64,000 nt of DNA. Origin: Scleromitrula shiraiana (Eukaryota > Ascomycota > Leotiomycetes > Helotiales > Sclerotiniaceae). The notes below the pieces were generated by a model that was given only the letters and a program-made list of their open reading frames with translations, had not been told where the DNA came from and ran no database searches. Within the stretch, counting starts at the first letter, position 1; each line of letters opens with the position of its first letter. The DNA is taken from positions 1,922,001 through 1,986,000 of the forward strand of contig JABELC010000002.1 in NCBI GenBank assembly GCA_028455995.1. Direction: 5' to 3'. Below are positions 24,022-37,095 of this stretch, in pieces. Made by a program: the position numbers and the translations under genes.

Positions 24022-25161
24022 TTGTGATATTGAGCCGATCATGGTAGTTGTCGCATATCGTTGTAATGGAGGTAGTCTCCGCTCGTTTGCTCTTCAATTA
24101 TGTTCTGAAGCGGTTGTTGAGAAGACCATCATGTCGAAGTGGGAATAAGCAAGTTCTCCCCCCAAACGTGTGCACCGACAGATTTCATCATTGGCCACCA
24201 TTATTAGACTACTCCGTCTCCGTATGCACGTAATTGTCGTGAACAATGAATGCTGATGAGTGTGAGGTTCCAAAATCCATTCAAGTTGGTCAGGAGAATC
24301 CAGAAATTTTGTATTCGTGATGCTTTCTTCTAACGTTTAATCGACAGAAGCACACCCAAAGGTAAGGTTGATACCAAATAAACTCAATTCTAGACCTCAT
24401 AATACTGTTCCAGCCTGTCGTCGTTCCCATCTAAAAATACCCCTGCACGATTATGAACCTCATCATCGGGACCCGCCGATAACCACACCATCCCTAAAAC
24501 AGCTAGAATTTCCACTCCAAATGGGCTGATACTCACACCATAGTCCATAGTCACCTTACCAACAAACCCAACTGATAATCTTCCCAATCCTCTTTCCCGA
24601 TAATTTCCATGTCATTATCAATGCTGTTCTTCTTACCTCCCGATATTCGTTTCCGTGTTTTGTAACCTGATGTTTCTAATTGGCTTATTTAAGCGCAAGC
24701 GAATCCATTCAAGAAATCTCCTGATGTTTTCAAGAAAGTAGAGCTGTGGCTGTGGAGATTCGTATGATATGGTTCCTGTATGAGACGATATGGACGTCAA
24801 ACCGTCAGGTTTTCTTTTCAAAATTTCTTGCTGAATGAGCTGACCTGACCTGACGGTCGTGACCACGTATCATTTTGAGCGTTTGACTCGAAAATTCCAT
24901 GACAGAATAATGTAAGCCCAGAAATTTCGGTCGGAAAGGTAAGGAAGAAATGAAAATGAGAATGACAAGTTGGCTGGCGCCTGTGTCCTTTTCTTTTATA
25001 TATCTTCATGTCTTGCCCTGAGGGTTTCACTGCATTCTCTTGCATATCATAGCATCAATATCATACATACACAACTCTCAACTCAACCCAATCAAATACA
25101 TCTCTACTCCTCAAATCACACACACCACTCTAGAAAGCCTATACATATTCCAATAATCGAT
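24022..25161. other. Intergenic spacer
   Basis: 1.1 kb. A minus-strand frame of 65 codons (24390-24587) is not repeat-derived and could be an exon remnant, but no splice-consistent gene could be built. The last 100 bp before the next gene are pyrimidine/A-rich, as in a fungal 5' leader. Confidence 0.5.
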
Positions 25162-25469
25162 ATGTCACCAATCATTCGCCAAGTCGCCTCCAGGAGAACC
25201 TTCTCCATCTTGACCCGTGCTCGTCAACTTGCACGTGGATTCGAACCTCATCCTTTCGAACGTATGGCTAAGACTCAAGAACCTGCTAAGGCAGATTATG
25301 CACGTTTGGCCAAGAGAGTAGGAGGTGTTGCTGTCATGTAAGTTATACATGCATGTGATGGAAAGAGATGATCGAGTGCTAATATATAACACATAGATAC
25401 TTTCCTTGGTACGCGGTTGTACTCGGATGGCCATTAGTGGCCGAGAAATTGGTCGGAATGAATGTGTAA
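25162..25469 (+). CDS. Small mitochondrial-type single-pass membrane protein, unknown function
   Basis: Two exons, 25162-25337 and 25397-25469 (59-nt intron), 82 aa. The N-terminus MSPIIRQVASRRTFSILTRARQLARG is basic, rich in Arg/Ser and lacks acidic residues, as expected for a mitochondrial presequence. A hydrophobic segment GGVAVIYFPWYAVVLGWPLV follows near residues 53-72 and the protein ends soon after. Splicing within codon 59 is needed to make the membrane segment. The size and layout recall small accessory subunits of respiratory-chain or ATP synthase complexes, but I do not recognise it as a named one. The 3' end converges with the DNA glycosylase gene. Confidence 0.7.
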
Positions 25470-25805
25470 TTTTATCTTCGCGGGGTTGTAATATACAGAT
25501 AGAGGGTGTTCATCGGGCGAGAATAAGTGACGGAGTTTTCGGCATGGGGGCATTTTGAATTTATATACATTGGATACCAGAGGGATTGGATAACTGGAAT
25601 GACTCGATAGAACTTTTAATATAACAAAAGTACATCAAATTTAACTTCAATAGCGTTTAGAATGAAATATCAGTGATTAAGAAAGCGCGAGCCGCTAGGC
25701 TTGCATATATACATTAAACTCTAATTCTGTAAATGAAAATAATACAAAGTACAGATTATACAAGAATATCATACATCGCTACAGTGAAATCCGTCGGATA
25801 TTTCT
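25470..25805. other. Short convergent intergenic region
   Basis: 336 bp between two converging genes; AT-rich 3' untranslated sequence with no other feature seen. Confidence 0.6.
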
Positions 25806-27134
25806 TCATCTTCTCTTTCTATTCGTTGTTTTTTCGAGTTCTCCAGGTGCATTGGCAATGTCTTGTAGGGCTTCATTCCCCTCTTTAGATGAAAACACAG
25901 TCGTTCCAGAAGAATCAGCTTCATTTTTGATCTGAGCTTTCTCGTCTGCATTCAATGGGATATCGCGGCTATCCTCTTCGGTTTTGATAGTCTTCGTTAC
26001 CTCAACTGTATTTCCTTCCTCGTCCTTTTTGATTTTCTCTTCCTTTATCTTTCTTCCAATTGTGACTTTACTCCGATCTGCAGCTTTACAGAGTCCTCTC
26101 ATCCCTAATTCGCAGTCTCCACACTTCTTGCCAACGGGTAGACATACTTTCTGACCGAATCCTACCAATAACCAATTAATCTCATGCCACAACTCCTTGG
26201 GTAGCCAAGCTTGCAAAGCAAGTCTGGTTTCTTCAGGTCCTTTAGTGTTGTGCCAACCCCACATGTTCGTGATTCGATGTACATGGACATCAACACCAAT
26301 TCCTTCGGTTCTACCCCAAGCACTACTCATGCACAAATACGCCATCTTGGGACCAACTCCAGGTAGTGACATCAATCCTTCAATCGTGTCTGGTATATCC
26401 CCGTTCCATTTATCTCGCAAAATTTCTGCTGCAGCCTTGATATACTTTGTCTTGTTGTTGTGGAATCCAACTACCCATATCAGTTCATTCAGCAGATTCG
26501 GATCCACAGCCAATATATTTTCCAAAGTCAACCCAATTGGCGCACCCTCCTTGTGCGCAGGAAGTTCCGTATAGAGTCGATTCATGGCAATGGCATTAGT
26601 AGTGTCCTTCGTCTGTGAAGACAGCATCAATGCAGTCAAAGTGTGATATCTCTTGGTTTTGGGCTCAACTTTCTCCTGAGCAAGTTTGTCGCAACCCATT
26701 GTATCTACCGCGGCATTTTGCGCTACTCCTAATTTTCGCATCTCCATCACCACATCATAAACTTCTTTCCAATCGTTCGGTGCATGGATTTCTACCTCTC
26801 CTGTTTCTTCATTTTTGACTTTACGCGCAGGTTTGCGGACTCTGCTGGTCTTCGAAGGGGGCGAGAAAGTGACGGTATCTTCAATCTCCCTTTTAATGGT
26901 AGTTTCACGTTGTGATTGTTTCTTTATTGGAGTTTTGGAACCTCCGGAGCGTTTTCGCTTTCGAGCAGAAGGGACAGCGTCTTCGATATCTGGAGTTTCT
27001 GATCGATCTTCATCGTTAATAGAAGCATTATGGGCAAATCGAGAAAGGGAGGATCGAGTTGTTCGGGTACTTGTTGGAACTGATGTCGCATTAATGACTT
27101 TTGCAGTTTCCTGAGAAATCTTTGAGGTCCTCAT
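25806..27134 (-). CDS. nth1: Endonuclease III homolog, bifunctional DNA glycosylase/AP lyase
   Basis: Single exon, 442 aa. Residues 1-115 are a basic, Ser/Thr-rich tail with nuclear-localisation-like KRKR. The HhH-GPD fold follows: LTALMLSSQTKD near 166-176, helix-hairpin-helix LPGVGPKMA with catalytic Lys263, and GVDVHVHR with Asp282. A [4Fe-4S] cluster region has Cys331, 338, 341 and 349. Enzymes of this family (yeast Ntg1/Ntg2, human NTH1) remove oxidised pyrimidines and cut abasic sites in base excision repair in nucleus and mitochondria. The last Cys spacing is seven residues rather than the common five. A charged C-terminal extension of about 90 residues is typical of fungal proteins. 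Confidence 0.9.
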   Translation of the reverse strand: MRTSKISQETAKVINATSVPTSTRTTRSSLSRFAHNASINDEDRSETPDIEDAVPSARKRKRSGGSKTPIKKQSQRETTIKREIEDTVTFSPPSKTSRVRKPARKVKNEETGEVEIHAPNDWKEVYDVVMEMRKLGVAQNAAVDTMGCDKLAQEKVEPKTKRYHTLTALMLSSQTKDTTNAIAMNRLYTELPAHKEGAPIGLTLENILAVDPNLLNELIWVVGFHNNKTKYIKAAAEILRDKWNGDIPDTIEGLMSLPGVGPKMAYLCMSSAWGRTEGIGVDVHVHRITNMWGWHNTKGPEETRLALQAWLPKELWHEINWLLVGFGQKVCLPVGKKCGDCELGMRGLCKAADRSKVTIGRKIKEEKIKKDEEGNTVEVTKTIKTEEDSRDIPLNADEKAQIKNEADSSGTTVFSSKEGNEALQDIANAPGELEKTTNRKRR

Positions 27135-27798
27135 TGTTAGATTCCAAGTTTCGTGACCCGAAACTGAAATTGAAGGTATGATGAAGTTGGGTGGCCATTT
27201 TGTTCTAGAATTAGGTCTCTAAATTGAGCTTGATAACTCCACCGTTACAGAACCTGGAAAGTTCGCCAAGATTTTGCTTACGTAGCTCGCTCAGTCCAAT
27301 GATCCAATCATATTCACACAATTATCAACCATATAAAAATGTTAAACCAATGGGACCAAGCTACAAGTTACATTGCCATTTTAAGATATCATGTTGCTTT
27401 GATAGTGATCGCGACAACGAGTATGATATGAAAGGGACCGGCATCGGATGTCTAAATCCGTATATCCATAGGGGATACAAATCTACTATGCTTCCATGCA
27501 TGATGAATCCCATTTTATCCTGAGCTTTCAAGCCTCATGCTTATCACTCTTATCGGAAATGACCCCGCACCCCCAATTTCTAACATTATACCTCCAGGCA
27601 ACTTGACAAGTTGCTTACCTACCTATTCTGTAACATCTCGCCGATGAATCATCGGAACCGGAGTTCCCAAAAGTAATAATATTTGCCACTTAAACCAATT
27701 TGTTGAGAGCCAATATTCAGTATAGAAGATATAAATGAGCCAGTGTTCCTCGTTTCTCAAATTGAAACTCATCCTTCATCCATTTCCTGTTGCCCAAG
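27135..27798. other. Divergent promoter region
   Basis: 664 bp between the divergent nth1-like and adenosine-deaminase-like genes; a TATAAAT motif lies near 27,729. No gene or repeat recognised. Confidence 0.5.
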
Positions 27799-29652
27799 AT
27801 GCAGGCCCGCATCAGAAACATATCATGGCCTTCGCAAATGCCCGAAGAAGAATGGGCTGAAGTTTCACAAGGTATTCCTGCAAAAGATGAGCCGTTCATC
27901 AACAAATATCTTGATGGACGAGATGCCCTTATAAGTCAAGAGAAGAAACAGCGTAGTGGTTAGTCTCATGGTCACTCCCAGCTCCGTTCTTCCAATACAT
28001 CCTACTCATCTCAACTTGTAGATCATGCATTTAAGTCCTCGTTGTCCCCTCTAGCCCGCGAAGCTTGCGATATTGTCTCTCGTATACGTCTCGAAGAACA
28101 AGCCTCGATCTGGACGAACGAATTCGAAGATCATGTCGCGCGGGAAACAGGGAAGAATGTATACCCTGGGATGATGTTTAGTTTGGCTAAAGAGAGGATG
28201 GAGAAGACCAAGTTGTGGCAGATTGTGAGAAAAATGCCAAAAGGGGCCTTGTTACATGCGCATATGGATGCTATGGTGGATTACGACTTTTTGTTTGGGA
28301 AGTTATTAGAGACAGAGGGAATGTGTATACATTCTGATAGGGCATTGGACACAGAGTTGAATAGAGAGGCAGCAGCAATTAAATTCAGATGGAGAAAAAA
28401 AGGTGATGGAGAGGGAGGTTTAATTTGGACTTCATACTATGACTCGCATACGTTTATTCCACTGACGGAGGCAGCTGATGCTTTTCCAAATGGCGGCAAG
28501 AAAGGTTTTATTAATTGGCTCAAAAGTCGTTGCACTATTACCGACAATGAGTCCATCGAGCATCATCATGGTGTCGATGCTGTATGGAGAAAGTTCTCTT
28601 CTTGTTTCTCGATCCTCAACACTATTATCTTCTACGAACCCATATTCAGAGCTTTCATGAAGCAGATGATGCAGCAGCTATATGCTGATGGTATCAAATA
28701 TGTCGACTTAAGGTTAGCCTTTACTTTCTTCTACTATAGCGAAGGACACGAGGAGCCAGACGCGACATATAGCAATTTGGTCAAGGTAATGGGAGAAGAG
28801 ATTGAAAAATTCAAGGCCTCGGAAGAAGGAAAGGGATTTTGGGGTGCAAGAATGATTTGGACCGGCCTTCGAGTGCTGGATCAGAGGAAGATTGTGGAAG
28901 ATATGGATGCTTGTCTTGCTATCAAGATAGAATATCCACACCTTGTTGCTGGGTATGATCTTGTCGGACAGGAGGACGCAGGAAGACCGCTGAAGGATGT
29001 GCTCCCTGAACTATTTTGGTTTCGAAAGCAATGCGCTCAAGAGGGTGTTGAAATTCCATTCTTCTTCCACGCCGGAGAATGTTTGGGCGACGGAAGCGAT
29101 ACAGACCAGAATCTTTTTGACGCGGTCTTACTCGGAACCCGTCGAATTGGTCATGGTTTCTCGCTGTATAAACACCCTCTTTTGATTGATATGGTCAAGG
29201 ATAAGAAGATTCTAGTCGAAAGTTGTCCCATCTCGAACGAGGTCCTTCGCCTCTGCTCATCCGTCATGTCGCATCCTCTCCCAGCCCTTCTATCTCGCGG
29301 GGTCGCTTGTTCCCTCTGTAACGATGACCCTTCAATTCTTGGTCAAGGTACTAATGGTATGACACATGATTTCTGGCAGGCATTGCAAGGGTGGGATAAT
29401 CTTGGATTGGCTGGTTTGGGTTCGCTCGCCGAAAACAGCGTAAGATGGGCGGCATTTGAGGACCAGAATAATGCACAATGGTTAAATGATATCAAAGAGG
29501 CATCTTTGGGAAGTGGTTATCGCGCTGAAAGGCTGAAAGAATGGAGCGTGGAATGGGAGCAGTTTTGCTTGTGGATTGTGACGGAGTTTGGCGAAGATGG
29601 TGATAGCGTCAGGAAGATTAGAGAAGAAGGACTCTTAGATGCTCAAGATTAA
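27799..29652 (+). CDS. Adenosine deaminase-related protein, ADGF/CECR1 type
   Basis: Two exons, 27799-27958 and 28022-29652 (63-nt intron), 596 aa. The metal-dependent deaminase motifs are present in order: LLHAHMDAM near residue 131, HAGECLGDG, RRIGHGFSLYKHP, VESCPISNEVLRL and LCNDDPSILGQG. The conserved His, Glu and Asp residues of the zinc deaminase site can all be seen. The wide spacing before HAGE fits the ADGF/CECR1 branch rather than the short Ada enzymes. The enzyme should convert adenosine or 2'-deoxyadenosine to inosine. Unlike animal ADGFs the N-terminus (MQARIRNISWPSQMPEEEW) has no signal peptide, so an intracellular site is inferred. The start was chosen because the exon 1 frame joins exon 2 through a clean GTTAGT...TAG intron. 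Confidence 0.85.
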
Positions 29653-30485
29653 ATATTGTTTGTTTGGCATTACATGGTATTGTCGGCTAGTTTGCATGGG
29701 GGAAAGAAGAAAATACCAAAGGCTAATTTCAACATTAGAAGAGCTTACTCGTAAAACATAGTAAAATTCAACTAATATTCCAGCTCTGGTCCACCTAATG
29801 GATACATAGATAATGACCAATGTAATATCCATGGATCACAGTGATACACTCACCAATAAGCATTTTCTAGATCTTGTATGAATTATAATACATATATGTG
29901 GGTGTGGGTGAAGCAAATAAACACAATGTCTATATTCAGATGATACGATGAACAAAATATTGAATCATTCGGTCATATTATGGTCGACTTGCATCATTGA
30001 TTAAGAGGTACAAGAGATTCCATGTCCACGTCAGAATAGTTGGTTCCGGGTGTTGCTCAGAAGGTGATAGTGGATTGGAGTTCTTATCGATAAGAAAGAT
30101 CCTCAAGAACAAGCACAAGTCAAAGATCTACTGTAGAGACATTAATCCATTCTCTACCCCCCACAAACATAATACATTCTATTCACAGCATTTCATTCAT
30201 TTATTCAAATGATCAGGTTTTATTAGTTTGAGATCTCTCCGGACATTCACTAAGATATTATGATTCACGCCTGTTACTCGATGATAAGGTACGTTAAGGT
30301 ACGATGAACATCTTGGATCGGCAGGTACTTGTGCACGAGGTCGATGTCAGGAGCCGCCGCCCTGCTTGAGACAATATCAGCAACCCACCGGTTGCCTATT
30401 TATTTCTTTACTGGTGAAATCGGAGATCCTTGTCTAAAGGCTTGAAGCTTTTTACGCCTCTTAATTTCTGATTGAAATCGCAGAA
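29653..30485. other. Intergenic spacer
   Basis: 833 bp of ordinary AT-rich sequence between two co-directional genes. No repeat or gene recognised. Confidence 0.6.
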
Positions 30486-33400
30486 ATGGCGTCCTATTTT
30501 CAGAGTTACTTTCAAGCGTCGTCGATGCCGAAACGATTATTACAATATGCGCTCTCTCGGCTTGAGATCCTCGATACGGATGCCTTGGATATAGATCATT
30601 TAGATATTGCTTGGGGAAAGAACAGTACAATCGAGTTTAAAGATGTCGGGTTGAAATTGAAGGTATTTACATTTCGTTATAGTGTTATCTGGGGTTGCCT
30701 GCCTATACTCATCCTGCGAACAGAAACTCGAAACATTATTACAGCTTCCTCCCACGATTGGTTTGAACAAAGCACGAGTACTCTTGTTACGTCTCACGAT
30801 ACCAGTCGATATATACAGTAGCCCAATATCAGTGGAGGTTGAAGGGGTGGATATACAACTGCGAGTACAATCAGACAAGAAAGTACACAAATCGAGGACA
30901 AATCACGACCGGCTACGGGAAGGACCGTCGTCGAGAGATTCTGGATCAGCTCATAGTCATGGACACGAAAGAAGCGGATCTGATCCGTATAACGATGGGG
31001 ACTTTGATCCCACTCTTCCAACTGCGGCAGACCTCGCGGCATCATTTTTACAAACGGAACCAACAGAGGAGAAGGCCGAGCTCGAGGCAGCAATTCTTGG
31101 GGAGACTCATGATATCGCTGAATCTGTTGTATCCAGTGATGATGGGGAGATACCTACTGGAACCGGAACGGCCCTATCATTACCTGCTTTTATGGCAAGA
31201 TTCCTACAGGGAATTGTGGACCGTCTACAAGTCAGAGTACATGGTGTTACGTTCAATGTGGACGTCGACGTTCCTTCAGAGACTCCAACGACTACTCATT
31301 TGATAGATCAGGTCACCTTGCAACTGAAAGTTAAAGATGTCGACATTGAGGGTGTAACACAAGACATCGGAAATGCAGCCACAAAAGGGGGAAAGTTAGC
31401 TTCACTATTCAAAGAGGGAAAGAGACTTATCTGTCTGAGTAATATCCAGGGAGCCATAATTTCAGAAGCAAATTTATTCCAATCTCTGTCACGATCTTTG
31501 TCGGTTGCCTCACCGGCAGTTACACATTCTGATATTTCTGAAGAGAGGCATTCTCCTGAAAAGTCACCCATGAAATCCATGGCAAGCATACAAACATTCG
31601 ATGGGGCAGCTTCTCCCAGCCCTTCGTCTCGTGTCTCGTCACGAAGTCCATCAGAATCATCGTTGCCGGAAATCCGAAATTCACCACCATTAAAAGCCTC
31701 GGTTGTCGCTAGTGATAGCGGCCGATTCGATGATGCTCCAGAAGATGAGGATGAGTCGAATATATCTGGAGGTAGTCATCCGGATATTGATAGTGAAATG
31801 GGGGATGAGATCTTGCAGAACTCTGCATACCTGGATCAGATCCTTGAAAGTCGGTTATTGGATGATGACGAGATAGTAGACTCACGACCATCATCTTCTC
31901 GACTACCGGGTGAAGACAATGTCACAACTGTATCGAATTCACGGACATCAACGCCGAAAGCCTCCGTTCATCTCTCTCCAACATCTAGTGAAGTTTCACC
32001 TCGCGATGATACTCACAATATTGGTAGTCACCGAAATCCCCTACTGCAATCAACCGTATTGCCGCCAAGACCTCATACAAGATTCTCTAGCGAACGGGTG
32101 TCCCATTCACAACCTACACTTTCAGCCGGAGACAGACAAACTGAAACGAGCTATTTTGACCAGCGAACTAAGGTTCCATCAGATGTCGATAATATGAGTC
32201 AAAGTGGAAGTTCTGTAGGTTCGACTCCTATTGAAGAAGATCTCACTCAATCTCGATTGTTCAGCCATGAGGATGCTGAAAGCATGTATATGAGTGCTGT
32301 CTCTTTTAAATCGTCATCAGGAGCTCGGGTACCTGGTGGCTGGGCAGATTCAGACACTGACCACGACGATTCGAGATCTCCTCCAACCACACCGAAAGGT
32401 TTAAAGACGCGAGGAGAGTTCACAGATAATCTTGAGCGAGCTCGTCAGGCGCTCCCATTAGATGGATCTTCCGACTCCAACCCACTTGGAGAGTCCCAAA
32501 TGCTTCCGTCAGCATCATTTCATAAATTGAGTAGAAGTATTGTACAGTCAGAGGCATCCCTTCCACATCAGCCATCCTTACAACATATTCCTAGCAATAC
32601 CTCGATCGATTCGACTAATTCTGAGAACTATTCGCGAATGACAAAGCAGATATTCAGTTTAGACCAAGTTGCGATTTATATTCCAGCAATCAACGACCCA
32701 TCTACAGATCCTATAGATGCTGTTGCGGAAAGTACACTATTCAGCAGCACATTTGATGATACCTCTAGTTCGGCATCCATCAATCTCCCCGGAGCATTCT
32801 CGACACACTTACCTAGAGAAAAGCCTTCCCGCTTACCACATAAAGCTACTCCAAAACCTCCTATTCAGCCCCCAAGTAAACCAGAGGGGGACAAATCTAT
32901 TGATGTGGATATTGGAAATCTCCTGGCCCAATTTGATGTGTCAGTGGGTAGGTTGCTTTATAAGCTTGTTTGTCAAATCCAAGAGTCGACGAAGCAGGAG
33001 CGAAAAGCAACAACTGCAAGCAAGTCAAATACCAAACCTACTGAACCTGACCTCAAGATCAGTGCAAAGGATATCTCTTTGAAATTTCTAGAAAGGCTTG
33101 AAGGAAGATTAGGTTCGCGACCTGCCGGATCTGAATGTAGACCGCCTGAATCGGACGTTCTCTTACGAACTACCTTGCAAGGACTTAGTGTTTCGAGGAA
33201 GTCCTCTGAGTCTCTGATTAAGTCTGGGATAACCCTTAGAAAATTTGTTTTTGGTTATGCAAAAGAAAACATTGTTTCATTCAGCGCAGGGCTTCAGATG
33301 AGAGCCTCGGTTCGAGATCTTGCAGCATCCGCTGGCATCGACGTGGCCATAGACATCTACCAAAAGCCAGATGGTACTCGGTTTGATATTCAGACACTTC

Positions 33401-36400
33401 CCTTACATGTCTCGATTGACTTGCAACGACTTGATGAAACCTTTAGCTGGTTTGGGGGGTTGAGTAGCGTTCTAAACCTCGGTAGCTCCATGGCATCAAA
33501 TGCAACTGTCACTTCGAATCCGCCGTCTAAGTCGAAGCCACGCGGAGTAAGGTTCGAAACTCCCATTAAGCCGGATGATAAGTCGGGATCAGCTCAGAAT
33601 AAAGCAGATGTTAGAATTGGGGGTTTCATCCTTGACCTAGTAGGCACTGAATGTAGTGTGGGTGTGGAAACTTCTGCGGTCAAATTGGTAAGTCGAGATG
33701 AAGGATTGGGAATCGCTATCGACAAAATCCGGCTTGCAGGACCTCATCTCAGGCACTCTTTTGATGATCCAGCGATCTCTATAGATGTCTCTGGGACACG
33801 TATCGAACTTTTACCTTCGCCTAAGGATGTCGATTTAGATCGACTACTGGCTCTTATCACACCATCGAAGTCAAAGTATGATCAAGACGACGATATTCTA
33901 CTGGACACGCTACTACGTCAACGATCCCAAGGTTCAGTTCTAAGGCTTACCATTGAGGATTTACAAGCTCGAGTTGGTAGACTGCACGAATTGAGCTATC
34001 TACCGGAATTAGGTGAAGAAGTTTCGAGACTATCAACAGTTGCAAAGTATCTACCTGACGACGATCGCCCAGGTCTTTTATCTTTAGTATTGGTCAAAAA
34101 TTTCGATCTCAATGTAAATGTCGACAACAACATTGGCAGCTTACAACTCAAAGCGGCGGATATGGAAGTTGCTCAGATTACGATGCCGTCACTAGTTGCA
34201 TTCAGCATTAATAGTATTTCGGCACGTCGAAACCGTTCAGAAGAGCTTCTTGGGCCGGCCACAGATGCAGAGTTAAGAGACTTGAGATCAAGAGCGCCAG
34301 CAATAATGGCTCGATTAATTGGTGATGAGATGGAGCCTGTTGTTAGGATAAAGTTGTGGAATCTGAAACTTGAGTATCGTGTAGCAACACTTATCGCATT
34401 ACTTGGTTTCGCGGATAGTGCAAAGCCTGAGGATCTGACAGCTAGTCTCACAGCTTCCGTCGCAACTTTGAGAGATTTTGCACGGCCAAAGATATCCAAA
34501 AGCGTATCAAAGCGTGTTGAAAACAGCGAACCATTACGGAATGCCGCTGGGAAACCAATGACGGTAGACGTTGTCTTAAGAGATTGTATTATTGGGCTAA
34601 ACCCTCTGGGCCTACCATCAAAAGTTCTCGTTGTTCTTACCGAGGCACATGTTGCCGCAGTCTTACCCAGGGAAAATAATGCATGTGCCACTAGCGAATT
34701 AAGCAAAGCTTCCCTGTTGGTTGTGGACAATGTGGCCCATCTATCTAGCACCGTCCCGGCAAAACCTAAGCGATTGTCTTTCGATGGCGGAAGCTCTCAA
34801 GTCTCCGATCTATGTGCAATGGGTTACGTTTCTGTCAGCTATATTTCGTCTGCCAAAGCAAGCGTTGTCCTTTCAGTGGACGATGATGGACAGAATTGCT
34901 TGGATGTTGAATTACGAGATGATCTTTTCGTCCTTGAATCATGCGCCGATTCGACTCAGACATTAATCAACGCCCTTAACAAACTGGCCCCACCTACACC
35001 CCCAAGCAAAGAGACTAAATATCGTACGAAGGTTATTCCTGTAAAGGATCTACTTGCCTCATTATCTGGAGATGCTTTCGGGACTGCAGAAGGAAATTAT
35101 GATTTTGATAATGACTTTGGTGGATCGTCAGCGGGTGATGAGGATGGTGATGAGCTTGGCTTTGACTCGGATTACTACAAAGGCGAAGGATATAATCAAG
35201 CTGTTCAGGAGGATTTGGACGAGTCTCTAGCATCTTTGAACCTCACAGTGCGGGACACTCGAGATGGTGTTCTATTGGATAGTTTAACCGAAGAGCCAGA
35301 AATCAACGACGAACCTTTGGTATTTGAAGAAGATCATTTTGGTACGGGATCGGTGCTGGAAGGGACAGCTCACAGATGGAACTCTGCGAGAAATACATAT
35401 GACAAGTCAAATGAAAAGAAAGTCAAGAAAAGCCCTCTCAAAGTTTGCGTACGAGATGTGCATATTATCTGGAACCTTTTCGATGGTTATGACTGGCAAG
35501 CTACTCGGGATGCTATATCAAAGGCTGTACAAGATGTAGAATCGAAAGCAATTGAGAAGCGTGTCCGTAATGAAAGACGGCCCACCTTCGAGCAGGATAT
35601 TGATGACGATGAAAATACCGTCATTGGCGATTTCTTGTTTAACTCAATCTACATTGGTATCCCGGCAAATCGAGATCCAAGAGAACTTTCTGCTGCAATT
35701 AATCAGGATCTAAATGATAACACCACTGAGACGGAATCAGTTGCCACGACAAACTATACAGTCACTCCGAGTAGACAAGGAAGCAAACGCAGATCGAAGA
35801 AACTTCGATTGAATAGGAGCAAACACCATAAGATATCCTTTGAATTGAAGGGTGTCTGTGTCGATCTTGTAGCTTTCCCCCCAGGTAGCGGTGAGACTCA
35901 AAGCTCTGTTGACATTCGCGTCCATGATCTTGAGGTTTTCGATAATATTCCAACTTCAACTTGGAGAAAATTTGCTACTTATATGCAAGATGCAGGTGAA
36001 CGGGAGAAGGGATCTAATATGATTCATATTGAGATTCTCAACGTTAAGCCAGTTCCCGATTTAGCTGCCGCGGAAATCGTTTTAAAAGCTACTATTCTCC
36101 CACTACGTCTACATGTTGATCAGGATGCTCTCGATTTTATTACGAGATTTTTTGAATTCAAGGATGATTCAGATACCGGACCTCCTGCGCCTGGCGAGGT
36201 TCCTTTTATTCAGAGAGTTGAGGTCAATTCTATACAAGTAAAACTGGATTTCAAACCAAAGCGTGTTGACTATGCTGGTTTGCGATCTGGCCATACAACA
36301 GAATTCATGAACTTCTTAATCCTCGATGAGGCCGATATGGTTCTTCGACATACTATTATTTATGGCATTACAGGGTTTGATAAGATGGGCAAATGTCTCA

Positions 36401-37095
36401 ATGACGTTTGGATGCCCGATGTTAAAAGAAACCAGCTTCCTGGTATCCTAGCTGGTCTTGCGCCTGTCAGATCCATTGTCAACGTAGGTGGCGGCCTTAA
36501 AGATCTCGTCGTTGTACCTATGCACGAATACAAAAAAGACGGTCGAATTGTACGCAGTATATCCAAAGGAGCTGCAGCTTTTGCCAAAACCACTGGTACA
36601 GAACTAGTAAAGTTGGGTGCTAAAGTTGCCATTGGGGTCCAAACTGTTCTTCAAGGAGCCGAAGATTTCCTCGGTCCTCAAACCATCTCTTCGGAAGATT
36701 TTGACGGCGAGGAAGCAGAAGAAGAGCAAAAACAGATTAGTCTCTACGCCAATCAGCCGGTGGGTGTGCTGCAGGGGTTGAAGGGCGGATACACTGGCTT
36801 GCAGCGTGACCTGATCATGGCAAGGGATGCTATTATTGCTGTTCCGGGGGAGGTTATGGAAGGCGGATCCGCGGCAGGAGTTCTAAAGGCAGTCAGAAAA
36901 CATGCTCCAACTGTTATTTTGAGACCAGCTATTGGGGTTGCGAAGGCGAGTGGACAGGTTTTAATGGGAGCTACGAATTCACTAGATTCGAGAAATCTTC
37001 AGAGAGCTGATGCTGTAAGTTTGGCTGTCTCCTCTTTCAATTCTTGCATGTGAACACATACTAATGATTCTATGTAGAAATACAAAAAGCATTGA
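30486..37095 (+). CDS. atg2: Autophagy-related protein 2 (lipid-transfer protein)
   Basis: Three exons: 30486-30662, 30724-37014 and a tiny last exon 37078-37095; introns of 61 and 63 nt; 2161 aa. The N-terminal chorein-like region begins SMPKRLLQYALSRLEILD and continues across the first splice as KLETLLQLPPTIGLNKARV. The centre is Ser-rich and disordered (about residues 270-650). The ATG2 C-terminal domain contains VRDVHIIWNLFDGYDW, HKISFELKGVCVDLVAFP, ALDFITRFFEFKDD, VNSIQVKLDFKPKRVDYAGL and a glycine-rich GLKGGYTGLQRDL. The last exon supplies KYKKH. ATG2 forms a long groove that moves phospholipids from the ER to the growing isolation membrane together with Atg18 and Atg9. The length is close to that expected for fungal Atg2. 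Confidence 0.95.

Noticed and set aside
24390..24587. 65-codon minus-strand frame
   Set aside because: Reads partly like coding sequence (VHNRAGVFLDGNDDR) but has no partner exons, and an adjacent frame gives equally plausible peptide; too ambiguous to call.
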